This document shows, piece by piece, positions 52,294 through 61,871 of a stretch of 64,000 nt of DNA (position 1 is its first letter; each line of letters begins with the position of its first letter). The notes beneath the pieces are model-generated. The model made no database searches. It was not told where the DNA came from and was given only the letters and a program-made list of their open reading frames with translations. Source of the DNA: JADMIH01 sp036399775 (GTDB taxonomy: Bacteria; Chloroflexota; Chloroflexia; QHBQ01; JADMIH01); NCBI GenBank assembly GCA_036399775.1, contig DASWMJ010000049.1, forward strand, positions 13,988 to 77,987, given 5' to 3'. Position numbers and translations under genes: made by a program.

Positions 52294-52560
52294 TCAGCCG
52301 CCGCGATATGCCTGGGCGAGAAGGCTTTGGAGCAGGTTGATGAGCAAGATAACCACTATAGGGGAGAAGTCTATGGGGATTGGCAGTATCCTGCTCAATA
52401 CGGCGCGCACGGGGGCCATAAGAGGGTCTGTGAGGTCCACCAGGAGGCGTGTCCAGGGGTCCTTGCCTACCGGGTAGAACCAGGATAGGAGGGCGCGGAC
52501 GATGATCGCCAACGTAATCAGCGTGAGGAGTGAGTTCGCCAGAGTGAATAGAATATCCAT
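52294..52560 (-). CDS. YggT-family membrane protein
   Basis: 88 residues. Two hydrophobic segments (about 4-26 and 58-84) surround SWFYPVGKDPWTRLLVDLTDPLMAPVRAVLSRILP, the YggT signature with Asp-Pro and Pro-Ile-Arg/Pro turns. Members are small membrane proteins associated with cell division or osmotic response; molecular role unclear. It lies downstream of rplY on the same strand, beyond a hairpin at 52638. Confidence 0.88.
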   Translation of the reverse strand: MDILFTLANSLLTLITLAIIVRALLSWFYPVGKDPWTRLLVDLTDPLMAPVRAVLSRILPIPIDFSPIVVILLINLLQSLLAQAYRGG

Positions 52561-52637
52561 TTATTATTGCTCCCGACCTTTGTATGCTTATCTATTATAC
52601 GTTATATACCCTCCGCTAGTTACATGCGGTTCATAAA

Positions 52638-52671
52638 GCAAGGAGGCTGTCCGGTAAGACAACCTCCTTGC
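52638..52671 (-). terminator. Terminator of rplY
   Basis: On the minus strand GCAAGGAGGUUGUC pairs with GACAGCCUCCUUGC (one G-U) around UUACCG and is followed by UUUAUG, immediately after the rplY stop. Confidence 0.8.
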
Positions 52672-52689
52672 AACGCGTCGAAGTTATAC

Positions 52690-53349
52690 CTAGCTTTCTC
52701 CTTCGTCCTCACCTTCGGTTGCACCGGCCTCGGCCTCAGCCTCTTCGGCGGCTTCCTCGACCTCTTCAACCTCTTCAGCGCGCAACGCCGTTACTTTGGC
52801 GACCAATTCTTCCTCATGCGTCACCATCGCCACGTTGGCAGGTAGGGTCAGGTCGGAGACGTGGATAGCCTGGTCAACTTCCTCAAGGCCGCTTATATCA
52901 ACCTCGATAACGGGGGGCAAATCGGCAGGCAGGGCGCGCACCTGGACGTGGTCGAGCGCCTGTAGGAGCACCCCTTCTTTGCGCTCAACAGCGGGCGACT
53001 CGCCTATCATCACCAACTGCACGGTAGCCGTCATCTCCTCGCGCAGGTTCACCTCAAGGAAATCAATGTGCCACAGGTTATGCGTGACCGGGTCGCGCTG
53101 GATGTTGTGGATGAAGACCTTGCGCGGCGGGCTGTCCTGTCCCACCTTCAAATCCACGAGTCCGTTGCTGCCAGCCCGCAGATAAACACGCTCCATTTCG
53201 CGCAAGGAGACCTGTACTGCCTGGGCCTCTACGTTATGCCCGTACACGACGGCGGGAAGCATTTGTTGCCGCCGTAGCTGCCTGGTCTTCTTGCCTATGA
53301 TTGATCTCGGCTCTACTATCAGCTCGTATGTTTTGTGTTCGTTCGCCAT
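52690..53349 (-). CDS. rplY: 50S ribosomal protein L25 / general stress protein Ctc
   Basis: 219 residues, the long Ctc form: L25 N-terminal RNA-binding beta domain (5-95; MLPAVVYGHNVEAQAVQVSLREME, and FIHNIQRDPVTHNLWHIDFLEV) and the C-terminal TL5/Ctc domain (96-190; GVLLQALDHVQVRALPADLPP). A Glu/Ala tail of 30 residues ends the protein. It binds 5S rRNA in the large subunit. It follows mreB on the minus strand, with a repeat-rich 229-base gap. Confidence 0.95.
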   Translation of the reverse strand: MANEHKTYELIVEPRSIIGKKTRQLRRQQMLPAVVYGHNVEAQAVQVSLREMERVYLRAGSNGLVDLKVGQDSPPRKVFIHNIQRDPVTHNLWHIDFLEVNLREEMTATVQLVMIGESPAVERKEGVLLQALDHVQVRALPADLPPVIEVDISGLEEVDQAIHVSDLTLPANVAMVTHEEELVAKVTALRAEEVEEVEEAAEEAEAEAGATEGEDEGES

Positions 53350-53578
53350 GTTATATCAGACCTCCAAATTGGCTCAATGCGCTCCTGCTATCCTCAGGAG
53401 CGCGAAAAATTGCTTATCTATCCCGCGTAGGGGCAGGCGACCTACCCGCCCCTACGGTTATGCGAAAGGAGCACAACCAGTCCACTCAAGATTCGTGCCA
53501 CCAAGCAGTACCGAGTACCGAGTACCGAGCACCGAGTACCGAGTGTGCCTATTCAAGAAAGAATTTTGATGAGGCTGT
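53350..53578. repeat. Gap with family-B-like hairpin and GTACCGA heptad tract
   Basis: 53425-53457 has GCGTAGGGGCAGGCGACC and complementary CCGCCCCTACG. 53508-53542 is a heptad tract of five units (GTACCGA three times, GCACCGA, GTACCGA). The tract ends 36 bases before the mreB stop on the other side. Confidence 0.85.
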
Positions 53579-54589
53579 TTAGTCATCGGTGAGCGAGTCC
53601 CTCAGCACGTCGAGGTTCTCAAGCGCCATGCCGGTGCCGATGGCTACGCACGCCAGGGGGTTATCCGCCACGAAGCAGGGGATGCCCGTGACCTGCGTCA
53701 GTAGCTCGTCTATGTGCCGGACCAGAGCGCCACCCCCCGTCATGACCATGCCCCGGTCTATGATGTCGGACGCAAGCTCAGGTGGGGTGCGCTCAAGCAC
53801 CTGCCGCACGGCACCGACTATCTGCTCGAGAGGCTCGGCTATAGCCTCTACAATCTCGTTGGTGCGTACTTCGATTGTGCGCGGCAGGCCGGCCACCTGG
53901 TCGCGCCCGCGCACTTCCATCGTGACTTCCTCGGAGGGGTCGAGTGGGAGCGCGCTGCCTATCTCTATCTTTAGCTGCTCGGCGGTGCGGTCGCCTATCA
54001 GCAGGTTATATTTGCGCTTGATGTAGGACGCGATTGCCTGGTCCAGCTTATCGCCGCCTACACGGATGGAGTTGCTGACCACGATGCCGTTGAGCGCGAT
54101 AACGGCCACCTCGGTAGTGCCGCCGCCGATGTCTACGACCATGCTGCCGGTGGGGGAGTCGACAGGCACACGAGCGCCGATAGCCGCAGCCAATGGCTCG
54201 CGTATCAGGTATGCCTCTTGCGCGCCGGCCTGCATCGCGGCGTCACGCACGGCGCGGCGCTCCACGCTCGTCACGCCCGCCGGGATGCATATCATCACTT
54301 TGGGCTTGAACATGCTGAAGCGGCCCAACGCCTTAGCGATGAAGGCTTTCAGCATGGCTTCAGTTACAAGGTAGTCGGAGATTACGCCGTTCTGTAGGGG
54401 GCGCACGACCTCAACCGTGTCGGGCGTGCGGCCAAGCATGTCGTAGGCGGCCCTGCCGACCGCCTTGACGCGCCCATCTTTCGCCGAGATTGCTACTACC
54501 GAAGGCTCATTAAGCACAACTCCCTTGCCCTTGACGTATACCAGAACGTTTGCTGTGCCGAGGTCAATTCCTATAGCGCGGGAGAACAA
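53579..54589 (-). CDS. mreB: Rod-shape-determining protein MreB/Mbl
   Basis: 336 residues from a TTG immediately after the atpC stop, with GGAGGAAGG upstream. Actin-fold nucleotide-binding motifs are present: phosphate 1 GIDLGTANVLVYV (7-19), phosphate 2 VVDIGGGTTEVAVI and adenosine-site MTGGGALVRHID. It polymerises under the membrane and directs elongation-phase wall synthesis. Sitting at the end of the atp operon is known for several Gram-positive-related lineages. Translation is likely coupled to atpC. Confidence 0.95.
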   Translation of the reverse strand: MFSRAIGIDLGTANVLVYVKGKGVVLNEPSVVAISAKDGRVKAVGRAAYDMLGRTPDTVEVVRPLQNGVISDYLVTEAMLKAFIAKALGRFSMFKPKVMICIPAGVTSVERRAVRDAAMQAGAQEAYLIREPLAAAIGARVPVDSPTGSMVVDIGGGTTEVAVIALNGIVVSNSIRVGGDKLDQAIASYIKRKYNLLIGDRTAEQLKIEIGSALPLDPSEEVTMEVRGRDQVAGLPRTIEVRTNEIVEAIAEPLEQIVGAVRQVLERTPPELASDIIDRGMVMTGGGALVRHIDELLTQVTGIPCFVADNPLACVAIGTGMALENLDVLRDSLTDD

Positions 54590-55021
54590 TTAGCCTTCCT
54601 CCTGCCGCAGCCTGCGTCGCCTTGTGCCGATACGCATCCTGAGGGATGCGAGCCGTAGCGCGGCCTGGGCTGCCATGAGGTCTCCCGCGACACCACTGGT
54701 GAGAGCTTCCTGCGCGCGGGCGCGGGCCTGCTCGGCGGAAGCTATATCTACCTCCTCGGCGCGCTCGGCCACGTCCGCGAGGATAGTGACCTTGTCGTTG
54801 AGCACTTCCATGAACCCACCGGACACGACGATGCTCTGCTCGTCCGCGCCTTTCTTCACCCGCAGCTCGCCAATCTGCAAGACCGTGAGCAGAGGCGCGT
54901 GGTGGGGCAGGATGCCCACCTCGCCATCTACGGAGGGCGCGACCACCATGTCAATGTTGTTGTCCGTGAGCACCAGCCTCTCGGCGGTGACAATCTCTAA
55001 CTGAAGCGGCATATTAGACAC
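54590..55021 (-). CDS. atpC: F1F0 ATP synthase epsilon subunit
   Basis: 143 residues. N-terminal beta sandwich (LQLEIVTAERLVLTDNNIDMVVAPSVDGEVGILPHHAPLLTVLQIGELRV) and C-terminal two-helix hairpin (ASAEQARARAQEAL... AAQALRLASLRMR). Central-stalk subunit that couples rotation and can inhibit hydrolysis. The 431-base gap before it in the operon is unusual and filled with repeats. Confidence 0.95.
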   Translation of the reverse strand: MSNMPLQLEIVTAERLVLTDNNIDMVVAPSVDGEVGILPHHAPLLTVLQIGELRVKKGADEQSIVVSGGFMEVLNDKVTILADVAERAEEVDIASAEQARARAQEALTSGVAGDLMAAQAALRLASLRMRIGTRRRRLRQEEG

Positions 55022-55452
55022 CTCGCTTTTTTCGGCCCTGAAAATTGGGCCTTTACCATTATATCAGATGCGCGCAATATGATGCGTTCACCATCTTCTC
55101 TAGTGCGGAGTTGATGCCTGAAGAGACCTAACCCACTGCCCCTGTGTCATTCTGAGCGAAGCGACGAATCGCGTCCCTCGCACATCATCTTGCATGAGAA
55201 CTCTGAATAAGCATCTACGCGAGGAGCGAGATTCTTCGCTACGCTCAGAATGACAAGGATGTTGGGGTGGCGTTCCCATGCCCCACGACTTTGCAACAGC
55301 CCTCCTACCCCAATTATTCATAAAGTGTGGAGAGGCCGCGCGGGGCGACCTCAACCAACTTAATGCTCTCTCGTTTCGCGCTTACTCAGCACTCAGCACT
55401 CAGCACTCAGCACTCAGCACTCAGCACTCGGTACTCGGTACTCGGTACTTGT
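55022..55452. repeat. atpD-atpC gap filled with family-A repeat and heptad tract
   Basis: 55143-55255 is a family-A inverted repeat. 55384-55446 is a heptad tract of six ACTCAGC and three ACTCGGT units, ending six bases before the atpD stop. The remainder carries no clear promoter or gene. The repeat separates two genes of the same complex by 431 bases. Confidence 0.85.
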
Positions 55453-56865
55453 CTACGCACTCTGCATTTGCTTGGCCTTCGCTACGGCGTCGTCTATGGT
55501 GCCGACCATGTAGAAAGCCTGCTCAGGGAGGGTGTCGTGCTTGCCTTCCAGTATCTCTTTGAAGCCGCGCACCGTCTCGGTGATGGGCACGTAGGTGCCG
55601 GGGAGGCCGGTGAAGGCTTCCGCCGTGTACATGTTCTGGGAGAGGAAGCGCTGCATGCGGCGTGCGCGGGCCACTGTAATCTTGTCCTCTTCCGAAAGCT
55701 CCTCGATGCCCAGGATGGCGATGATGTCCTGGAGGTCCTTGTACCTCTGGAGGACGCGCTGGACGTTGCGTGCGGTGTCGTAGTGCTCCTGGCCCACGAT
55801 ACGCGCATCGAGGATGCGGGAGGTGGACGCGAGAGGGTCAATGGCCGGGAAGAGGGCCTGCGCTGCCAGCGAGCGTTCGAGGTTGATTGTGGCGTCCAGG
55901 TGGGCGAAGGTGGTGGCGGGCGCGGGGTCGGTGTAGTCGTCTGCGGGGACGTACACGGCCTGTACGGATGTAATGGAGCCGCGCTTGGTGGAAGTTATGC
56001 GCTCCTGAAGCTGGCCCATCTCGCTCGCCAGGGTAGGCTGGTATCCCACCGCTGAAGGCATGCGGCCCAGCAATGCTGACACCTCGGAGCCTGCCTGCAC
56101 GAAGCGGAAGATGTTGTCAATGAAGAGGAGAAGGTCCGCGCCCTGCGTATCGCGGAAGTACTCGGCCATCGTCAGGCCGGAGAGGCCCACGCGCAGGCGC
56201 GCTCCGGGCGGCTCGTTCATCTGGCCGAAGACCATCACGGTCTTTTCCAGCACGCCCGCCTCGTGCATTTCCTTGTATAGCTGCGTGCCCTCGCGGGTGC
56301 GCTCGCCCACGCCGCAGAAGACGGAGAAACCGCCGTGCTGCTTGGCGACGTTGTTGATAAGCTCTGTGATGATAACCGTCTTGCCGGTGCCCGCGCCACC
56401 GAACACGCCGATCTTGCCGCCCTTTGCGAATGGCGCGATCAGGTCAATAACCTTCATACCGGTCTCGAAGACCTGCGCTGCTGGTGACTGGTCCTCGAAG
56501 GAAGGAGAGGGGCGGTGTATGGGGTACGTCTCGGTGGTTTCCACGGGGCCTGCTTCGTCAATAGGCTCGCCTATCACGTTGAAGATGCGGCCCAGCGTGC
56601 CCATGCCGACGGGCACGGCGATTGCGGCACCGGTGTCAATAGCGGTCATGCCCCGGCGCAGGCCATCGGTTGTTGACATCGAGACGGCGCGTACCCAGTC
56701 GTTACCCAGGTGCTGTTGCACTTCGCACACCACCTTGCGCCCGCCCTCGCCATCTCCATCAAGGGGTATATTGACCGCGTTGTATATGGCGGGCAACTGG
56801 TCCGGTGGGAACTCCAGGTCCACCACCGGGCCTGCAATCTGTACTATCCTTCCTGTAGCTGGCAT
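55453..56865 (-). CDS. atpD: F1F0 ATP synthase beta subunit
   Basis: 470 residues with GGAGTAAAG upstream of the ATG. Walker A is GGAGTGKT (156-163), the catalytic Glu lies in GVGERTREG and the Walker B strand ends in LLFIDNIFRF. It carries the catalytic nucleotide sites at the alpha/beta interface. Length and motifs are standard. Confidence 0.98.
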   Translation of the reverse strand: MPATGRIVQIAGPVVDLEFPPDQLPAIYNAVNIPLDGDGEGGRKVVCEVQQHLGNDWVRAVSMSTTDGLRRGMTAIDTGAAIAVPVGMGTLGRIFNVIGEPIDEAGPVETTETYPIHRPSPSFEDQSPAAQVFETGMKVIDLIAPFAKGGKIGVFGGAGTGKTVIITELINNVAKQHGGFSVFCGVGERTREGTQLYKEMHEAGVLEKTVMVFGQMNEPPGARLRVGLSGLTMAEYFRDTQGADLLLFIDNIFRFVQAGSEVSALLGRMPSAVGYQPTLASEMGQLQERITSTKRGSITSVQAVYVPADDYTDPAPATTFAHLDATINLERSLAAQALFPAIDPLASTSRILDARIVGQEHYDTARNVQRVLQRYKDLQDIIAILGIEELSEEDKITVARARRMQRFLSQNMYTAEAFTGLPGTYVPITETVRGFKEILEGKHDTLPEQAFYMVGTIDDAVAKAKQMQSA

Positions 56866-56999
56866 ATCTTTACTCCTCTTTTCTACTTCATATAGACAGT
56901 CTTATACCGGTTCTCTTTGAAAAAGGGTATAAACGAGGAAGAGAATTGGGGGACACCCCCATACCCCGTCGGGGGAGTACCCCTGCACCCCCTTCACTT

Positions 57000-57470
57000 T
57001 TAACCTGTGCGAGCCTGGGTCTGCGGCCTGCCGAGCCAGAAGCCCATCGCGGCACCGCCTATCGTACTCGCAAGCATCAACAAGGCCGCGCCCACCAGAC
57101 TGGGCACGATTGGCCGCAACGATGCCAGGAACAATACGTAGACCAGGAGGCCGACGAGCAGGCCGTAGATCGCTCCACCCAGGACAAGAGGTATATTGAA
57201 CCTGCGGAAGATCGGCCTGTACATCGTGAAGCCGTAACCGATGAGCGCCCACAGCAGCAGGTGTATCACCATACCGACAGGCGATTTTGTGCCGTTGACG
57301 TTGCTCACAAGCGAGCCTATCATCCCAAACGTTACGTTCCAATTGGCATTCCTGAACGCGAAATCTATCACGATCATAACTACCGCCATCACCGCGCCGC
57401 CAATCAGCCCGGCAACCACGCCTTCAATGATCTTCTCGGATAGCTTTTTCTCATGGTAGATTTGTGCCAT
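57000..57470 (-). CDS. Small four-helix membrane protein inside the atp operon
   Basis: 156 residues. Four hydrophobic segments (about 16-40, 65-82, 92-115 and 120-146) are separated by short loops; the N-terminus is Lys/Glu-rich (MAQIYHEKKLSEKIIEG) and Gly-Ala motifs (GVVAGLIGGAVMAVVM, GAAMGFWLG) recall helix-packing in small transporters or assembly proteins. I do not recognise a family. Its place between gamma and beta is not part of the usual order atpB-E-F-H-A-G-D-C. A role in assembly or a recent insertion are both possible; heptad tracts lie just beyond its start. Confidence 0.75.
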   Translation of the reverse strand: MAQIYHEKKLSEKIIEGVVAGLIGGAVMAVVMIVIDFAFRNANWNVTFGMIGSLVSNVNGTKSPVGMVIHLLLWALIGYGFTMYRPIFRRFNIPLVLGGAIYGLLVGLLVYVLFLASLRPIVPSLVGAALLMLASTIGGAAMGFWLGRPQTQARTG

Positions 57471-57488
57471 TAATCCTCCTGGTGGAAC

Positions 57489-57542
57489 GTGATGCGTGAT
57501 GCGTGAACCTCAACCTCTGCGGGTTTTTACGTTTTACGTTTA
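57489..57542. repeat. Heptad tracts GTGATGC and TTTTACG in the gamma-subunit gap
   Basis: 57489-57509: GTGATGC twice then GTGAACC. 57525-57542: TTTTACG twice then TTTAG, whose last bases contain the atpG stop codon. Both have a period of exactly seven. Confidence 0.8.
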
Positions 57543-58451
57543 GCCTGCCTGGGCTGCTGCGCCGCTTGAGACTTCTATGATTTCGCGGGTGATGTTGGCC
57601 TGGCGCAGTTTGTTGTAGGCCAGGGTTAAGTCGGTTATCATGTCTTTGGCGCTCTGGGTGGCGTTGCGCATGGCGACCATGCGCGCGCTCTGCTCGGAGG
57701 CTATGTGCTCAAGGAGCGCCTGGAACATCCGCACTTCTATGTAGCGGGGGACTAGCTGCGTGAGTACTTCGTTTACGCTCGGCTCGAAGATGTACTCTAC
57801 GGCGGTCTTCTCGCTTACCCTTTCCAGGTTGTGTCCGGGAAGTGCGCCTTCCTCCCCTATGTGGCTGATGTCAACGGGCAGCAGTCGGTAGACGGTGGGC
57901 TTCTGGATGAGCGTGTTCACGTAGTCGGTGTAAATAAGGTATACCGCGTCCACGCGCCCGCTCAGGTACTCCTCGGTAGCGACACGCGCCACGGGGTAGA
58001 TGTCGGTGATGGAGGGGCGGTCCTTCATGCCCGTGAACTCCGCGATGAGGGGGCGGCCATAGCGTATCATGAAGTCGCGCCCTTTGCGGCCAACTACGAT
58101 CATGCTCACCGGCACGCCCGCTTCATCCAGGATAAAGCGCGTGGTGCGGCGGATGACGTTTGTGTTCAGAGCGCCCGCGAGGCCCTTGTCGGCGGTAAAC
58201 ATGATGACTGCCGCGTTCTTGATTGGACGCGTCCTGAGAAGGGGGTGTATCTCTGCCTGGTCGGTGCCCTCCACGCGGGCGGCCAGGTTCTCGATAACGT
58301 CCGCTATCTTCTCCGCGTAGGGGCGGCCCGCGAGCACCGCCTGCTGGGCGCGCTTCATGCGCGAAGCCGCCACCATCTCCATAGCCCGCGTAATCTGCGA
58401 TATATTCTTGGCCGAACTAATGCGCCGGCGTATCTCTCTTGTGCTTGGCAT
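57540..58451 (-). CDS. atpG: F1F0 ATP synthase gamma subunit
   Basis: 303 residues from the ATG at 58451 behind GAGGAAAG. N-terminal STREIRRRISSAKNISQITRAMEMVAASRMKRAQ and the C-terminal MRNATQSAKDMITDLTLAYNKLRQANITREIIEVSSGA coiled coils are the family signatures. It forms the rotor shaft through the alpha3beta3 head. Confidence 0.96.
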   Translation of the reverse strand: MPSTREIRRRISSAKNISQITRAMEMVAASRMKRAQQAVLAGRPYAEKIADVIENLAARVEGTDQAEIHPLLRTRPIKNAAVIMFTADKGLAGALNTNVIRRTTRFILDEAGVPVSMIVVGRKGRDFMIRYGRPLIAEFTGMKDRPSITDIYPVARVATEEYLSGRVDAVYLIYTDYVNTLIQKPTVYRLLPVDISHIGEEGALPGHNLERVSEKTAVEYIFEPSVNEVLTQLVPRYIEVRMFQALLEHIASEQSARMVAMRNATQSAKDMITDLTLAYNKLRQANITREIIEVSSGAAAQAG

Positions 58452-58463
58452 CTCTTTCCTCAA

Positions 58464-58550
58464 TTTTGAATTTTGAATTCTAAACTTTGAATTGAAGAGT
58501 TTGGCCTCTTACGTAACTCATTATTCAAAATTTAGAATTCAAAATTCAAA
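58464..58550. repeat. Inverted pair of TTTTGAA heptad tracts
   Basis: Left arm (58464-58491) TTTTGAA, TTTTGAA, TTCTAAA, CTTTGAA; right arm (58523-58550) ATTCAAA, ATTTAGA, ATTCAAA, ATTCAAA. They are inverted copies with one to two mismatches and a 31-base loop, between atpA and atpG; the right arm ends five bases before the atpA stop. Confidence 0.85.
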
Positions 58551-58555
58551 ATTAC

Positions 58556-60088
<1,533 letters not shown>

Positions 60089-60110
60089 GATTTTTCTCCC
60101 TCTATAGCTT

Positions 60111-60183
60111 TCAGAAATCAGAAGTCAGAAATCAGCTTGCTCCATTGTATTCTGATTTCTGATTTCTGATTTCTGATTTCTCT
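60111..60183. repeat. Inverted pair of TCAGAAA/TTCTGAT heptad tracts
   Basis: 60111-60131 has TCAGAAA, TCAGAAG, TCAGAAA; 60150-60177 has TTCTGAT four times. The arms are complementary around 18 bases, between atpH and atpA, and the right arm reaches the atpH stop at 60183. The unit is the same as at 1790-1890. Confidence 0.88.
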
Positions 60184-60722
60184 TATGACAGCCTCTCTTG
60201 TAAATCAGCCAGGCGTGAGGCCACGCTCGCGTCAATCAATTCGTCACCTATGCGGGTGATGATGCCGCCCAGGATGCGGGGGTCTTCGGTCAGGCGAAGC
60301 TCCACCTGCTTGCCGCCCGCCATCCTGGAAATCTGCTCCGCTACGCTCCGCTTGTGGGCCTCATCCAGGGGCACCGCCGTCGTTACGTGGGCTATCACTA
60401 TGCCTTTCTCTTTGTTGTACATCTCCTGGAATAGCTGGACGATCCTGGGGAGGAGGCTCAGGCGGTCACGCTGCACGAGCAGTTTCAGCATGTTCTCGGC
60501 AAGGTCACTCACCGTCCCTTTGGGCAGGTGCTCGGCCATTATCGTGCGCTGGTTGTCGCCGGTCAGCTTGGGGTCGTCCAGCGTGTCTACGGCGTTATCA
60601 TTGCCGAAGATGCGATTGAGCGTCTTGAGGTCGCTGAGCCACTTGTCGAGCGTATTTGTGTCTCTAGCTATCTCGAATATCGCCTGCGCGTATCTGCGCG
60701 CTGCTGCTCCTCGAATTGCCAC
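60183..60722 (-). CDS. atpH: F1F0 ATP synthase delta subunit
   Basis: 179 residues from a GTG at 60722, chosen because GGAGG lies seven bases upstream and it gives the usual length; an ATG 39 bases earlier adds a tail overlapping the gap. Signature RRYAQAIFEIARDTNTLDKWLSDL and the C-terminal ILGGIITRIGDELIDASVASRLADLQERL. It links F1 to the peripheral stalk. Confidence 0.93.
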   Translation of the reverse strand: MAIRGAAARRYAQAIFEIARDTNTLDKWLSDLKTLNRIFGNDNAVDTLDDPKLTGDNQRTIMAEHLPKGTVSDLAENMLKLLVQRDRLSLLPRIVQLFQEMYNKEKGIVIAHVTTAVPLDEAHKRSVAEQISRMAGGKQVELRLTEDPRILGGIITRIGDELIDASVASRLADLQERLS

Positions 60723-60790
60723 GCCTTTTCCTCCGAGAAGGGCACGACACGTCATGCCCATACATCAGTGAACGACCTGCTTACCCTACT

Positions 60791-61315
60791 CTAACCCCTG
60801 CCCGTATTGCCTCTGCTGTTCCCGCCCAGATTGCCTGCCTCGGTGAGAGCTTCGTCAACCAGGCGGTAGTGGTCCGGGGTGTCGAGTGATTTGCCGACGA
60901 CCCTCCCGGCGGCGAATATCGCCAGGCGGGCCACCTCGCGCTGAAGCTCCTCTTTGGCGCGCTGGGTGTCGGCCTCTATCTGGGCGCGGGCGTCGGTCAG
61001 TATCTTCTCACGCTGCTCTCGTGCCTCGGCCTGGGCTGCCGCTATGGTGCGCTGGCTCATCTGCTGGGCCTGGGCGAGCATGTCGCGCGTCTGGGCCTGC
61101 GCCTCCGCGATGGTCTGCTGGGCGCGCTGGGCGGCGGCTTTGTTCTCTTCTTTAATCTGCTCCGCCTGCTCCATGCTCTCGCGGATGCGGTTGGCGCGCT
61201 CATCGAGCATCTTCACGACAGGCCCGTATGCGAAGCGCGACAGCAGGAAGACCAGCAGGCCGAACGCCGCACACTGCCAGAGTAAGTTGCCCCATACGAT
61301 TCCGATTGCTTCCAT
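60791..61315 (-). CDS. atpF: F0 ATP synthase b subunit
   Basis: 174 residues: one N-terminal membrane helix (6-30; IVWGNLLWQCAAFGLLVFLLSRFAYGPVV) and a long Gln/Ala/Glu/Arg-rich coiled coil (32-150) that forms the peripheral stalk. A hairpin CCCCTCCC/GGGGAGGGG at 61378-61401 lies between it and atpE. Confidence 0.95.
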   Translation of the reverse strand: MEAIGIVWGNLLWQCAAFGLLVFLLSRFAYGPVVKMLDERANRIRESMEQAEQIKEENKAAAQRAQQTIAEAQAQTRDMLAQAQQMSQRTIAAAQAEAREQREKILTDARAQIEADTQRAKEELQREVARLAIFAAGRVVGKSLDTPDHYRLVDEALTEAGNLGGNSRGNTGRG

Positions 61316-61377
61316 ACGGTGGAATCCTTTTGCTATCTAAGAACGATCATGACAGGTCCTCTGCTCGAATCTGTCTC

Positions 61378-61401
61378 ACCCCTCCCACAGGTGGGGAGGG
61401 G
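61378..61401. other. GC-rich hairpin in the atpE-atpF gap
   Basis: CCCCTCCC and GGGGAGGGG pair around CACAGGT in the 121-base gap between atpE and atpF. Such stems after atpE could stabilise the 3' end of the highly translated c-subunit message. Confidence 0.5.
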
Positions 61402-61436
61402 CGTGACAAGTTGAAGAGGGCAAGGAGCCGTTTGGG

Positions 61437-61727
61437 CTACACGAACAGGATGACGAGGGCCACCACGAGGGCGTAAATAGCCACAGCTTCGGCCAGGCCG
61501 AGACCCAGGATCATGGTCGTGCGGACGGGGCCTTCAGCGTCGGGGTTGCGCCCGATGGCCTGCGTGGCACCCATCACGCCGATACCGATGCCGAGGCCGG
61601 GTCCGATGCCTCCCAGGCCGATAGCCAGGGCCGCGCCTATCATCTTCGCGGACTCTAGCGAGAGGCCGCCCCCCTCTGCCTGAGCTAATACGTTCAGAAA
61701 GTTACCCAAGAATAAAAGCGTATCCAC
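61437..61727 (-). CDS. atpE: F0 ATP synthase c subunit
   Basis: 96 residues, GTG start behind GGAGGAGCAG. Two helices with glycine-rich AIGLGGIGPGLGIGIGVMG (35-53) and GLGLAEAVAIYALVVALVILFV; the ion-binding carboxylate is Glu80. There is no Gln at the first-helix position or Ser/Thr next to the Glu that mark Na+-binding rings, so proton coupling is expected. A 16-20-residue N-terminal extension precedes the first helix. Confidence 0.96.
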   Translation of the reverse strand: MDTLLFLGNFLNVLAQAEGGGLSLESAKMIGAALAIGLGGIGPGLGIGIGVMGATQAIGRNPDAEGPVRTTMILGLGLAEAVAIYALVVALVILFV

Positions 61728-61871
61728 TAACTGCTCCTCCTCTGAATAGAATGGTCGTCAACTCCCACAATCGTGGGGGCGGGCCGTTCTAGCCCCATCT
61801 GAGCCGGGAAACGCCATGCTTCCCATATCTCACGTTACTAACCGGCAGCTAACAATCGCCGCGAATAGAAT

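Noticed and set aside
55327..56055. Plus-strand frame opposite atpD
   Set aside because: It begins in the heptad tract and lies antisense to a certain gene.
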